This document shows positions 1-6,015 of a DNA stretch of 9,499 bases, in pieces. The position numbers were made by a program, and so were the translations under genes. Numbering within the stretch: the first letter of the stretch is position 1; every line of letters starts with the position of its first letter. Where the stretch lies: contig JAVHXX010000144.1 in assembly GCA_031119595.1 (NCBI GenBank), forward strand, positions 1 through 9,499, read 5' to 3'. The notes beneath the pieces were generated by a model. It was not told where the DNA came from and made no database searches. It worked only from the letters and a program-made list of their open reading frames with translations. The DNA is from Patulibacter sp. GTDB taxonomy: Bacteria; Actinomycetota; Thermoleophilia; Solirubrobacterales; Solirubrobacteraceae.

Positions 1-52
1 GGTCCACTGACCCCGGGCAGGCTTTCGGCGCCCCGCCCCGAACACGCTCGCC

Positions 53-1108
53 ATGGCCGGCAAGGAACTGCACCTGGAGGTCGGCGACCGCGACGTGCGC
101 GTCAGCAGCGCCGACCGCGTGATCTTCCCCGCGACGGCGACCACCGCCGAGATCACGAAGGGCGAGATCGCCGAGTACTACGTGGCCGTCGGCGACGGCA
201 TCATGCGCGCCCTGCGCGAGCGGCCGACCACCCTCGAACGGTGGCCGAAGGGCGTGCATGAGGGCATGATCCTCTCGACCCGGGAGCGTGGTGGCGGCGA
301 CGCCTTCTACCAGAAGCGGGTCCCCAAGGGCGCCCCCGACTACCTGGAAACGGCCGAGATCAAGTTCCCCTCGGGCCGCACCGCGGACGAGATCTGCCCG
401 ACCGAACTGGCCGTGGTCGCGTGGTGCGCGCACATGGGCACGATCACCTTCCACCCGTGGCCGGTGCGCCGCGTCGACGTCGACCATCCCGACGAACTCC
501 GCATCGACCTCGACCCCCAGCCCGGCACGGACTTCCAGGACGCGATCGCGATCGCCGCCGAGGCCCGGACCCTGCTCGGCGAGCTCGGTTACGTCGGCTT
601 TCCGAAGACGAGCGGCGGCCGCGGCATCCACATCTACGTGCGGGTGGAGCCGAAGTGGACCTTCACCGACATGCGCCACGCGGCGATCGCGTTCGGCCGC
701 GAGCTCGAACGGCGCCGCCCGGACGAGGTCACGACGAAATGGTGGAAGGAGGAGCGCGGCGAGAAGATCTTCATCGACTACAACCAGAACGCCCGCGACC
801 GCACCATCGCCTCGGCGTATTCGATCCGGCCGAAGCCCGGGGCGACCGTGTCGACCCCGCTGGAGTGGGATGAGATCCCGGAGGTCACCCCGGACCTGTT
901 CACGGTCGCGACCGTGCCCGCGCGGTTCGCGGAGCGCGGCGACCTGCACGCCGCCATCGACGACGTCCACCACGACCTCACGCCGCTGCTCGAGATGTAC
1001 GAGGCCGACGAGCAGGGCGACATGCCCTACCCGCCGGACTACCCGAAGATGCCCGGCGAGCCGAAGCGGGTGCAGCCCTCCCGCGACACGGATCGCAAAC
1101 AGGACTGA
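53..1108 (+). CDS. Stand-alone LigD-type DNA polymerase/primase (PolDom)
   Basis: A 351-residue protein of the archaeo-eukaryotic primase superfamily, related to the polymerase domain of bacterial LigD. Members of this family add nucleotides, often ribonucleotides, at DNA ends and gaps during Ku/LigD end joining or base-excision repair. The metal-binding pair is visible as IDLDP (D152, D154), followed by TSGGRGIHIYV (residues 186-196, with S187, R190 and H193) and the third acidic residue in IDYNQN (D242), then the basic stretch ARDRTIASAYSIR. The length matches the polymerase domain alone; no ATP-dependent ligase or phosphoesterase domain is present, and no Ku gene lies in the window. The ATG at 53 is the only possible start after the in-frame TGA at 8-10, apart from internal Met codons. 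No clear ribosome binding site precedes it. The C-terminal tail (about 320-351) is hydrophilic and proline/charge-rich. The family is clear; whether it acts in end joining or another repair route is not shown. Confidence 0.93.
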   Translation: MAGKELHLEVGDRDVRVSSADRVIFPATATTAEITKGEIAEYYVAVGDGIMRALRERPTTLERWPKGVHEGMILSTRERGGGDAFYQKRVPKGAPDYLETAEIKFPSGRTADEICPTELAVVAWCAHMGTITFHPWPVRRVDVDHPDELRIDLDPQPGTDFQDAIAIAAEARTLLGELGYVGFPKTSGGRGIHIYVRVEPKWTFTDMRHAAIAFGRELERRRPDEVTTKWWKEERGEKIFIDYNQNARDRTIASAYSIRPKPGATVSTPLEWDEIPEVTPDLFTVATVPARFAERGDLHAAIDDVHHDLTPLLEMYEADEQGDMPYPPDYPKMPGEPKRVQPSRDTDRKQD

Positions 1109-1112
1109 CCGC

Positions 1113-1165
1113 ACGGGCGCGGCGCAGCGCGCGGCCCGCCGCGCCCGGGTCCGACGGGCGCGGCG
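1113..1165. terminator. Two alternative hairpins between convergent genes
   Basis: The 12-mer ACGGGCGCGGCG occurs at 1113-1124 and again at 1154-1165. Between the copies, CGCCGCGCCCG at 1137-1147 is the exact complement of 11 bases of each. The middle arm can therefore pair left (loop 1125-1136, 12 nt) or right (loop 1148-1154, 7 nt), but not both at once. It lies 5 nt after the polymerase stop and 25 nt from the stop of the opposite-strand propeller gene, so a bidirectional terminator is the simplest reading. No T-tract is seen on either side. Confidence 0.6.
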
Positions 1166-1189
1166 AGGGACCCGGAGCGGGCCGCGGGC

Positions 1190-2695
1190 TCAGCCTCCGC
1201 AGGTGACGGTCTGCGAGTACGTCTCGGCGAGCTTGCGGCCGTTGCCGTCGGTGACGGAGAACTTCACCGTGCGGGTGTGCGGCGTGCCGACCGGGAACGA
1301 CACGTCGACGAGGTCGACCGGACCGCCGGGCACGAGCGACGTGCCCGGGTACGGCTCGGGCGTGGTCCAGTCGGCGTCGGCCAGGACCGTCGACCCGTTG
1401 CTCACCGTGATGTGCGCCTTCCGCGGCGGCTTGATCCAGTCCGCCGGCTGGGTGTAGATCCCGAGGAACGAGCTGCTGCTCCCGAAGCCGCAGTAGTCGA
1501 GTCCGGCGGTGTCGAGGTAGCTCGACGCGGACACGTTCTCGAGCCCGAGCAGGTTGCCGAGGAGCGGCCCGCCGGAGAGGTTCACGAGGGCAACCTGCCG
1601 GTTGAACCCGATCGCCGCGAACTGTCCGTTCCTGGAGATCGCGGTCGTCGGCTGGAAGATGCCGTTCGACGCGACGATGCTCGTCGCGAACTGGCCGCCG
1701 AAGGTCGACCAGGTCTTGCTCTGCGTGTCGAACGCCTTCGCGGGCTCCACGCCCTGCGAGCGGTCCTGGTAGCCGAGCGCCCAGGCGACCCGGCTGCCGT
1801 CCGGGGCGAGCCAGACGGGCTGGACGGCGTAGCCCTTGTCGAAGGGCACGTTCGTGGCGAACGACTTGCCGGTCCGCAGCTTGTAGGTCGTGAGGACCGT
1901 CGGCGCGGGGTAGTCGCCGCCGCGGACCGCGGTGAAGGCGGTCGAGCCGTCGGCGCTGATCATCGGCTCGGTGCCGGGGCCCGAGTACGGGTAGTCGTCG
2001 ACGAGCAGCTTGCGGGTCGTGCCCTGCCAGAGCACGGCCGCGATGGTCTGCGCGACCGGGTCGAAGTCGATCGACGCGACCGTCTGGCCGTCGTCGCTGA
2101 CGGAGTTCGCGCCGATGTAGCCGAGCGGCGCGATCTGGGTCCACACGCCGGTGGCGAGGTTCAGGCGGCGCAGACCCTGGTCGTCCGAGGCGATCACGAA
2201 CTTGCCGTTGCCGGCCAGCTGGACCTGGGCGTACTGGCTCACCGCGAGCGTGCGGAACGGTCCGCGGCCGTCGAGCGGTCCGACGCCCCAGGCGGAGCCG
2301 CCCTGCCCCGGGATGAGCTTCTGGAACAGCCCGACCGTCTCGGTGCGATCGGCCTTGACCAGGACGCCGAACCCGGTGCCGAGATCGCGCGACCGGTTCG
2401 TGAGGGTGTTCCGGACGATCGTCGACCCCTGCACCGGGTTCGGCTGCAGGGCGCTCGGACCGAGGGTGTACGCCGCGGAGAGACCGAGGTCGCTCGCGAA
2501 CACCGGCATGGGCGTCGTGAGCGTCAGTGGAACGGCGGCACCCGCGGGACCGTCGGCACGGGAGATCTGCTCGTACGCCGACGGCGCGGCGTAGGGCGAG
2601 GCCGCGGGTGCCGCGGTGGCGACGGACGGCGCACACGCGAGGGCGAGCAGACCGAGCGCCGGCAGCGCCCGACGGACGGGATGGGACTGGGGCAC
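1190..2695 (-). CDS. Secreted TolB/WD40-like beta-propeller protein
   Basis: A 501-residue exported protein of unknown specific function. The start is a GTG at 2693-2695 with AGGAG placed 7 nt upstream. Residues 1-29 form a signal peptide: VRR, a hydrophobic core (ALPALGLLALA) and AxA-type sites near ATAA, suggesting signal peptidase I cleavage around 28-29. The mature part carries repeated blade motifs spaced like TolB/PD40 propeller strands: AGNGKFVIASDD (161-172), VSDDGQTVASID (199-210), ISADGSTAFTAV (246-257), LAPDGSRVAWAL (296-307) and ISRNGQFAAIGF (353-364). Residues about 425-501 look like a separate beta-sandwich (TVLADADW, VDVSFPVGTPHTRTVKFSVTDGNG). The only cysteines outside the signal peptide are C402 and C499, which may form a disulfide. 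It is transcribed alone. Propellers of this kind usually mediate binding; no catalytic motif is seen. The family call is good, the role is unknown. Confidence 0.82.
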   Translation of the reverse strand: MPQSHPVRRALPALGLLALACAPSVATAAPAASPYAAPSAYEQISRADGPAGAAVPLTLTTPMPVFASDLGLSAAYTLGPSALQPNPVQGSTIVRNTLTNRSRDLGTGFGVLVKADRTETVGLFQKLIPGQGGSAWGVGPLDGRGPFRTLAVSQYAQVQLAGNGKFVIASDDQGLRRLNLATGVWTQIAPLGYIGANSVSDDGQTVASIDFDPVAQTIAAVLWQGTTRKLLVDDYPYSGPGTEPMISADGSTAFTAVRGGDYPAPTVLTTYKLRTGKSFATNVPFDKGYAVQPVWLAPDGSRVAWALGYQDRSQGVEPAKAFDTQSKTWSTFGGQFATSIVASNGIFQPTTAISRNGQFAAIGFNRQVALVNLSGGPLLGNLLGLENVSASSYLDTAGLDYCGFGSSSSFLGIYTQPADWIKPPRKAHITVSNGSTVLADADWTTPEPYPGTSLVPGGPVDLVDVSFPVGTPHTRTVKFSVTDGNGRKLAETYSQTVTCGG

Positions 2696-2702
2696 CGGAG
2701 GA

Positions 2703-2707
2703 CTCCT
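2703..2707 (-). promoter_or_regulatory. Ribosome binding site deciding the GTG start at 2695
   Basis: On the minus strand AGGAG is followed by a 7-nt spacer and then GTG. This is one of the best Shine-Dalgarno matches in the window and supports the GTG, from which a complete signal peptide is read. Confidence 0.75.
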
Positions 2708-2734
2708 GGGACGTGGAAGGTGCGGACGCGGCCC

Positions 2735-2740
2735 ACGCTA
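2735..2740 (-). promoter_or_regulatory. Putative -10 element (TAGCGT) of the propeller gene
   Basis: TAGCGT on the minus strand fits TANNNT and lies 39 nt before the GTG start, predicting a leader of about 30 nt that contains the ribosome binding site. No convincing -35 is seen; the 19-bp palindrome at 2743-2761 occupies the spacer position directly upstream. Confidence 0.4.
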
Positions 2741-2742
2741 AG

Positions 2743-2761
2743 GCGCTCCGCTGCGGAGCGC
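2743..2761. terminator. Perfect 9+9 bp palindrome between aldo/keto reductase and propeller genes
   Basis: GCGCTCCGC and GCGGAGCGC flank a single T, giving a hairpin of 8 bp with a 3-nt loop. It lies 31 nt after the aldo/keto reductase stop (minus strand) and could terminate that transcript. Because it abuts the putative -10 of the next gene, it could equally be an operator. No T-tract follows. Confidence 0.5.
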
Positions 2762-2791
2762 AGAACCACGTTCCAGAAGTCCTCCCGGCCG

Positions 2792-3823
2792 TCAGCGGCG
2801 GCGCGCCTCGGGAGCGAGCGCGGGGCTCAGCATCGGGAACTCGCCGGGGTCGACGGTCTCCCCCGGAGCGACGATCTCGTCGATGCGGTCGAGGACGTCG
2901 GCGGAGAGGACGACGTCGGCAGCCTCGAGTTGGGACTCGAGGTGCTCCATCGTGCGCGGGCCGATGATCGCCGAGGTCACCGCCGGGTGGCCGGTGACGA
3001 AGGCGAGCGCGAGCTGGATCGTGGTGAGGCCGGCCTCGTCCGCGAGCGCGCCGAGCGCATCGGCGGCGTCGAGCTTGCGCTGGTTGATCGGCAGTGACAG
3101 GTCGTACCGGTGCCCGAACCGCATCTTGCGCGCCGCCGACCCCGGACCCGCGATGTCGCGCCCCTTGCGGTACCCGCCCGACAGCCAGCCACCCGCTAGC
3201 GGCGAGTACGCGAGCACGCCGAGGCCATGGCGCTGCGCCGTCGGCAGCACGTCGTGCTCGACCGACCGGGACAGGATCGAATACGGCGGCTGCTCCGTGC
3301 GGAACCGCTCGCGGCCGCGACGCTCGGCGACCCACTGCGCCTCCACGAGCTCGGACGCCTTCACCGTCGAGTGCCCGATCGCGCGGACCTTGCCCTGGTG
3401 CACGAGGTCGCTGAGGGCGCCGAGCGTCTCGTCGATGTCGGTGCGCGGGTCGAAGCGGTGCACCTGGTAGAGATCGATCCAGTCCGTGCCGAGGCGCCGC
3501 AGCGAATCCTCGACGGCCTTCACGATCCAGCGCCGTGAGGTGCCGCCGTGGTTCGGGTCCTCGCCCATCGGCATGAAGAACTTCGTGGCGAGGACGACGT
3601 CGTCCCGGCGGCCACCGGCGAGCGCCTTCCCGACGATCGTCTCCGACTCGCCGCCCGAGTAGGCGTCGGCGGTGTCGATGAAGTTCACGCCCGCGTCGAG
3701 GGCGCGGTGGATGACGGCCACGGAGGCGTCGTGGTCCGGGTTGCCCCAGGGCCCGAACATCATCGCGCCGAGGCAGAGTTCGCTGACCGAGATGCCGGTG
3801 TGTCCGAGGATGCGCTGTCGCAT
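2792..3823 (-). CDS. Aldo/keto reductase
   Basis: A 343-residue NADPH-dependent (family expectation) carbonyl reductase with the (beta/alpha)8 barrel of the aldo/keto reductase superfamily. The catalytic tetrad is intact: D50 and Y55 in NFIDTADAYSGGESE, K81 in LATKF, and H122 in DLYQVHRFDP. The cofactor end of the barrel is seen in QPPYSILSR (178-186), LAYSPLAGGWLSG (204-216) and SAIIGPRTMEHLESQL (284-299). The start chosen is the ATG at 3821-3823, which has AGGAG 5 nt upstream and begins with the usual MRxRxLGxTGxxVS opening; a longer in-frame start at 3946 would add 41 residues unlike the family and read through the promoter region. The gene is divergent from a TetR gene, with a palindrome between them, so repression by that regulator is likely. 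The substrate cannot be told from sequence. Confidence 0.93.
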   Translation of the reverse strand: MRQRILGHTGISVSELCLGAMMFGPWGNPDHDASVAVIHRALDAGVNFIDTADAYSGGESETIVGKALAGGRRDDVVLATKFFMPMGEDPNHGGTSRRWIVKAVEDSLRRLGTDWIDLYQVHRFDPRTDIDETLGALSDLVHQGKVRAIGHSTVKASELVEAQWVAERRGRERFRTEQPPYSILSRSVEHDVLPTAQRHGLGVLAYSPLAGGWLSGGYRKGRDIAGPGSAARKMRFGHRYDLSLPINQRKLDAADALGALADEAGLTTIQLALAFVTGHPAVTSAIIGPRTMEHLESQLEAADVVLSADVLDRIDEIVAPGETVDPGEFPMLSPALAPEARRR

Positions 3824-3828
3824 GGGTG

Positions 3829-3833
3829 CTCCT
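3829..3833 (-). promoter_or_regulatory. Ribosome binding site of the aldo/keto reductase
   Basis: AGGAG on the minus strand, 5 nt before the ATG at 3823. It decides between this start and the longer in-frame one at 3946. Confidence 0.75.
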
Positions 3834-3873
3834 GGCTCGCCCGCAGTCGGGGCGGCTTGTAAACTGAGAGGCC

Positions 3874-3892
3874 TGTCCGGATAAATCGGACA
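3874..3892. promoter_or_regulatory. Putative TetR operator (19-bp interrupted palindrome)
   Basis: TGTCCG, a 7-nt AT-rich centre (GATAAAT), then CGGACA. It lies between the divergent aldo/keto reductase (51 nt from its ATG) and tetR (62 nt from its ATG), where a TetR-family repressor usually binds. The 9-mer GCCTGTCCG that contains the left arm (3871-3879) recurs at 3927-3935, giving a possible second half-site nearer tetR. Confidence 0.6.
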
Positions 3893-3902
3893 CCCTCTCC
3901 AC

Positions 3903-3930
3903 TTGCTGGAGTCAGCGTAGCGGATAGCCT
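3903..3930 (+). promoter_or_regulatory. Putative tetR promoter
   Basis: TTGCTG (3903-3908) as -35, a 16-nt spacer and TAGCCT (3925-3930) as -10. The second TGTCCG half-site (3930-3935) overlaps the predicted start region, which would suit autorepression. The -35 match is moderate. Confidence 0.4.
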
Positions 3931-3953
3931 GTCCGTTTCGTGCCACGTTTGCG

Positions 3954-4529
3954 ATGACCGCCCCTCAGAACAGCCCAGCCCGTCCGCTCCGCGCCGACGC
4001 ACGCCGCAACCGCGAGACCATTCTGGGCGCCGCGCGCGACGCGTTCGCCGAGGGCGGCGCCGAGATCTCGATGGCCGAGGTCGCCCGCCGCGCCGGGGTC
4101 GGCATGGCGACGCTCTACCGGAACTTCCCGAACCGTCCGGCCCTGCTCGAGGCGCTCTACCTCGGCAACATCGTCGAGCTCGCCCGCTCCGCCGACGACC
4201 TCGCGGATCTCGCGCCCGGCGAAGCGCTCACCACGTGGCTCACGCGGTTCGCGGAGTACTTTCGCGCGAAGTCGGCCCTCGCCGACGAACTCCTCAGCGC
4301 GACCGGCGGAGAGACGACGGTCTTCGCGGAGAGCCGCGCGGCGATCTTCGGCGCGGCCGGCGGCCTCCTCGAACGCGCGCAGGCCGCAGGCGAGATCCGC
4401 GCGGACATCACCCTCAATCAGGTGATGGACCTCGTCGCGGGCGTCGGCCGCATCCAGAACGACGACCCGACCTACCTCGGACAGATCCTCGCGGTCGCCC
4501 TCGACGGGCTGCGTACGCAGCGCGGGTAG
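3954..4529 (+). CDS. TetR/AcrR-family transcriptional regulator (SbtR-like C-terminal domain)
   Basis: A 191-residue dimeric repressor-type regulator. The N-terminal DNA-binding domain spans about 14-62: RADARRNRETILGAARDAFAE, then the helix-turn-helix AEVARRAGVGMATLYRNF (41-58). The C-terminal ligand/dimer domain (about 75-191) resembles the group of actinobacterial TetR proteins with LARSADDLADLAPGEALTTWL and a late AGVGRIQNDD segment, which I recall as the SbtR-like type. The start ATG at 3954 has no Shine-Dalgarno match, but no better in-frame start is seen and the family domain begins 13 residues in. It is divergent from the aldo/keto reductase across a 130-bp region holding a palindrome, so it most likely controls that gene and itself. 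The inducer is unknown. Confidence 0.92.
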   Translation: MTAPQNSPARPLRADARRNRETILGAARDAFAEGGAEISMAEVARRAGVGMATLYRNFPNRPALLEALYLGNIVELARSADDLADLAPGEALTTWLTRFAEYFRAKSALADELLSATGGETTVFAESRAAIFGAAGGLLERAQAAGEIRADITLNQVMDLVAGVGRIQNDDPTYLGQILAVALDGLRTQRG

Positions 4530-4539
4530 CGGGCGCCCC

Positions 4540-4557
4540 CGCCACCGCGAGGTGGCG
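4540..4557. terminator. GNRA-loop hairpin terminator between tetR and the Ddn-like gene
   Basis: CGCCACC and GGTGGCG form a perfect 7-bp stem closed by the tetraloop GCGA. It begins 11 nt after the tetR stop, between convergent genes, and could serve both strands. No T-tract follows. Confidence 0.6.
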
Positions 4558-4605
4558 CGCTCCGACCCGAGGACCGGCGCTCGCCCCGTGCCCCGCGCCC
4601 GGGTG

Positions 4606-5025
4606 TCAGCGGCGCTCGAGCACCACGACCGGGATCTCACGGTCGGTCTTCTGCTGGTACGCGTCGTAGTCGGGCCAGGCCTCCACCATCTTGGCCCACA
4701 TCGCGGGCTTCTCCTCGGGCGTCGCGACGCGCGCGTGGACCGGGAAGCGATCACCCTTCACCTGGATCTCGATGTCGGGATCGGCCTCGAGGTTGAGGAA
4801 CCACGCGGGCGGCTCCGGCGCCCCACCCTTCGACGCGATCACCGTGAAGGCGTCGCCGGCCGGCTGGAAGATGAGCGCGTTCGTGCGCTCCTCGCCGGTC
4901 TTGCGGCCCTTCGTGAACAGCAGCAGGATGGTGGTCCCGTTGCGCCAGTGGTAGCCGTCCTCGCCGTCGGTGTCGAGGTACCGTTGGACGTGCGGCGGGC
5001 CGTGGAGTTCGAGTGCCGTGGTCAT
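4606..5025 (-). CDS. Ddn-like F420-dependent nitroreductase-family oxidoreductase
   Basis: A 139-residue split-barrel protein of the deazaflavin (F420)-dependent nitroreductase family, whose best-known member is mycobacterial Ddn. Such proteins use reduced F420 to reduce quinones, nitroaromatics or other electrophiles. The family hallmarks are in order: LLLFTKGRKTGEERTNALIF (34-53), where the K-T-G-x-x-R-T segment contacts the F420 phosphate/tail; VIASKGGAPEPPAWFLNLEA (62-81); and DPDIEIQV, ending with PVVVLERR. The start at 5023-5025 gives MTTALELHGPPHVQRYL, matching the usual length; an upstream in-frame ATG (5103) adds an arginine-rich stretch of 26 residues unlike the family. TAGCAT sits 7 nt before the chosen ATG, suggesting a leaderless message. 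It is convergent with tetR and divergent from a membrane protein. The natural substrate is unknown. Confidence 0.92.
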   Translation of the reverse strand: MTTALELHGPPHVQRYLDTDGEDGYHWRNGTTILLLFTKGRKTGEERTNALIFQPAGDAFTVIASKGGAPEPPAWFLNLEADPDIEIQVKGDRFPVHARVATPEEKPAMWAKMVEAWPDYDAYQQKTDREIPVVVLERR

Positions 5026-5032
5026 GGCCTCG

Positions 5033-5038
5033 ATGCTA
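5033..5038 (-). promoter_or_regulatory. Putative -10 (TAGCAT) giving a leaderless transcript
   Basis: TAGCAT on the minus strand is followed by 7 nt and then the ATG at 5025, the spacing expected if transcription starts at the A of the start codon. No recognisable -35 is seen. The only purine-rich stretch (GAGG) lies just 2 nt before ATG, too close for a ribosome binding site. Confidence 0.45.
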
Positions 5039-5184
5039 GTTCGACGCCGCGCCGCTCCCGGGCGGAGCCCGGGGCACCTTCGGACATGCGCCGACTGGCG
5101 CACCGGAACTCGCCTGCCGCGGCCGATCCACGAACCATGCCGGATCCGCTACGCGACGAGTCGACCCCGCCCCGGGGCGCCGCC

Positions 5185-5937
5185 ATGAACCCGATCGATG
5201 CCGTGATCGGTGCCGGCCGCCTCTACGGCCAGCACCTCGCCGTGGTCCTGCCGGCGTTCGCGGCGCTGCAGGCGGTCAAGGCCGGCATCCTGCTCGCGCT
5301 CATCGCGCAGTTCGGGGAGAAGGGCGGTGGCAACCTCGGCTGGCTCACCTCCTCGATCCTGCTGATCGCCGTCGACGTGGCCGCGGCACGGTTCGTCGTC
5401 GACGCCCACCACGGCGACGTGCCCCGCTCGCCCATCGCCGTGATCGCGCGCATCGTGCCGATCCTGCCCCTGGCCGTCGGCGTGGGACTCGTGTCGTCAT
5501 TCGTGCTGAGCATCCTCGCGGCCCCGCTGCACATGGGGGTGTCGACGCAGGCCGGGGCCTTCCCGGCGATCGCCCTCCTCACGGTGTGGCTCGACGCGCG
5601 CCGCACGAAGGGCGATCCGGCCGCGGAGTTCGGCGTGGCCATCGACACCACCCTCTCGCTCACGGGTCCGGTGATCGGCACGGCTGTGCTGCTCGCCGCC
5701 TTCCAGCTGTTCACCGTCGAACTCATCCCGGCGCTCGCCGACAGCGCCGTCGGGCGCCACGCCGCCCTCGCCCGTTGGGTGCCGGTCGAGTCGGCGGTCT
5801 CGACCTTCATCACGCCGATCGCGATGATGGCCATCGCCGGGTTCTACCTGCAGCTCCGCCACCCGGCCGAGCCGGCCCAGCCGGCCGCCCCGGCGACGCC
5901 GTGGCCGCAGCTCCCCGGCGCGCCGCCGGCCGTCTGA
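5185..5937 (+). CDS. Hypothetical polytopic membrane protein, six predicted helices
   Basis: I do not recognise the family with certainty. From the ATG at 5185 it has 250 residues, with hydrophobic segments at about 18-42, 51-72, 84-113, 123-136, 158-184 and 202-225, and a cytoplasmic-looking proline/alanine-rich tail (227-250). The opening MNPIDAVIGAGRLYGQHLAVVLPAF resembles bacterial inner-membrane proteins in which an amphipathic helix with a xxLYxxH pattern precedes the first membrane helix. The start is uncertain: in-frame ATGs at 5137 and 5086 would add 16 or 33 hydrophilic residues, and none of the three has a strong ribosome binding site (GGGG lies upstream of 5185). It is divergent from the Ddn-like gene and followed by a hairpin, so it is probably monocistronic. 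A transporter or membrane-organising role would be a guess. Confidence 0.75.
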   Translation: MNPIDAVIGAGRLYGQHLAVVLPAFAALQAVKAGILLALIAQFGEKGGGNLGWLTSSILLIAVDVAAARFVVDAHHGDVPRSPIAVIARIVPILPLAVGVGLVSSFVLSILAAPLHMGVSTQAGAFPAIALLTVWLDARRTKGDPAAEFGVAIDTTLSLTGPVIGTAVLLAAFQLFTVELIPALADSAVGRHAALARWVPVESAVSTFITPIAMMAIAGFYLQLRHPAEPAQPAAPATPWPQLPGAPPAV

Positions 5938-5945
5938 CGGGCGCG

Positions 5946-5959
5946 GTGGGGAAACCCAC
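5946..5959 (+). terminator. Short hairpin with GAAA tetraloop after the membrane protein gene
   Basis: GTGGG and CCCAC enclose the tetraloop GAAA. GCGC at 5941-5944 and 5962-5965 can extend the stem across a small internal loop. It starts 8 nt after the stop codon and 57 nt before the next gene, so it may separate the two transcripts. No T-tract is seen. Confidence 0.5.
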
Positions 5960-6002
5960 GGGCGCCTCCGCACCGGCGCGACGCCGCGGACGCCTCGCCG
6001 GA

Positions 6003-6008
6003 TAGCGT
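6003..6008 (+). promoter_or_regulatory. Putative -10 (TAGCGT) giving a leaderless transcript
   Basis: TAGCGT is followed by 7 nt and then the ATG at 6016, the same spacing as at the Ddn-like gene. The context CGGATAGC also occurs at 3921-3928 upstream of tetR. No -35 is apparent. Confidence 0.45.
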
Positions 6009-6015
6009 CGGGCGC

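Noticed and set aside
288..1457. A 389-codon plus-strand frame overlapping the polymerase and the convergent propeller gene
   Set aside because: Ser/Arg/Thr-rich shadow of the polymerase frame, with no recognisable domain.
2633..2635. Possible lipoprotein cysteine (C21) in the propeller signal peptide
   Set aside because: The preceding residues are A-L-A rather than the L-[AS]-[GA] lipobox, and an AxA signal peptidase I site follows at about 28-29.
978..3902. A 974-codon open frame on the minus strand across three genes
   Set aside because: It is out of frame with well-supported genes, is dominated by Arg/Pro/Ala/Gly, and shows no family motif; long open shadow frames are normal in DNA with GC-rich third positions.
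3824..3946. A 41-residue N-terminal extension of the aldo/keto reductase
   Set aside because: It crosses the operator and promoter region and lacks family similarity, while the inner ATG has AGGAG at good spacing.
1139..4606. CCGCGCCCGGGT shared by 1139-1150 and 4595-4606, each near a minus-strand gene end
   Set aside because: A 12-nt all-GC-type match is easily expected by chance at this composition, and the positions relative to the stops differ.
5026..5103. A 26-residue N-terminal extension of the Ddn-like protein
   Set aside because: Arg-rich and atypical for the family; the ATG at 5025 gives the usual length and has a -10 motif in front of it.
4552..5184. An upstream extension of the membrane protein frame to 4552
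   Set aside because: It lies entirely antisense to the Ddn-like gene and is charged and low-complexity; only the last 16 or 33 residues (ATG at 5137 or 5086) remain a possible alternative start.
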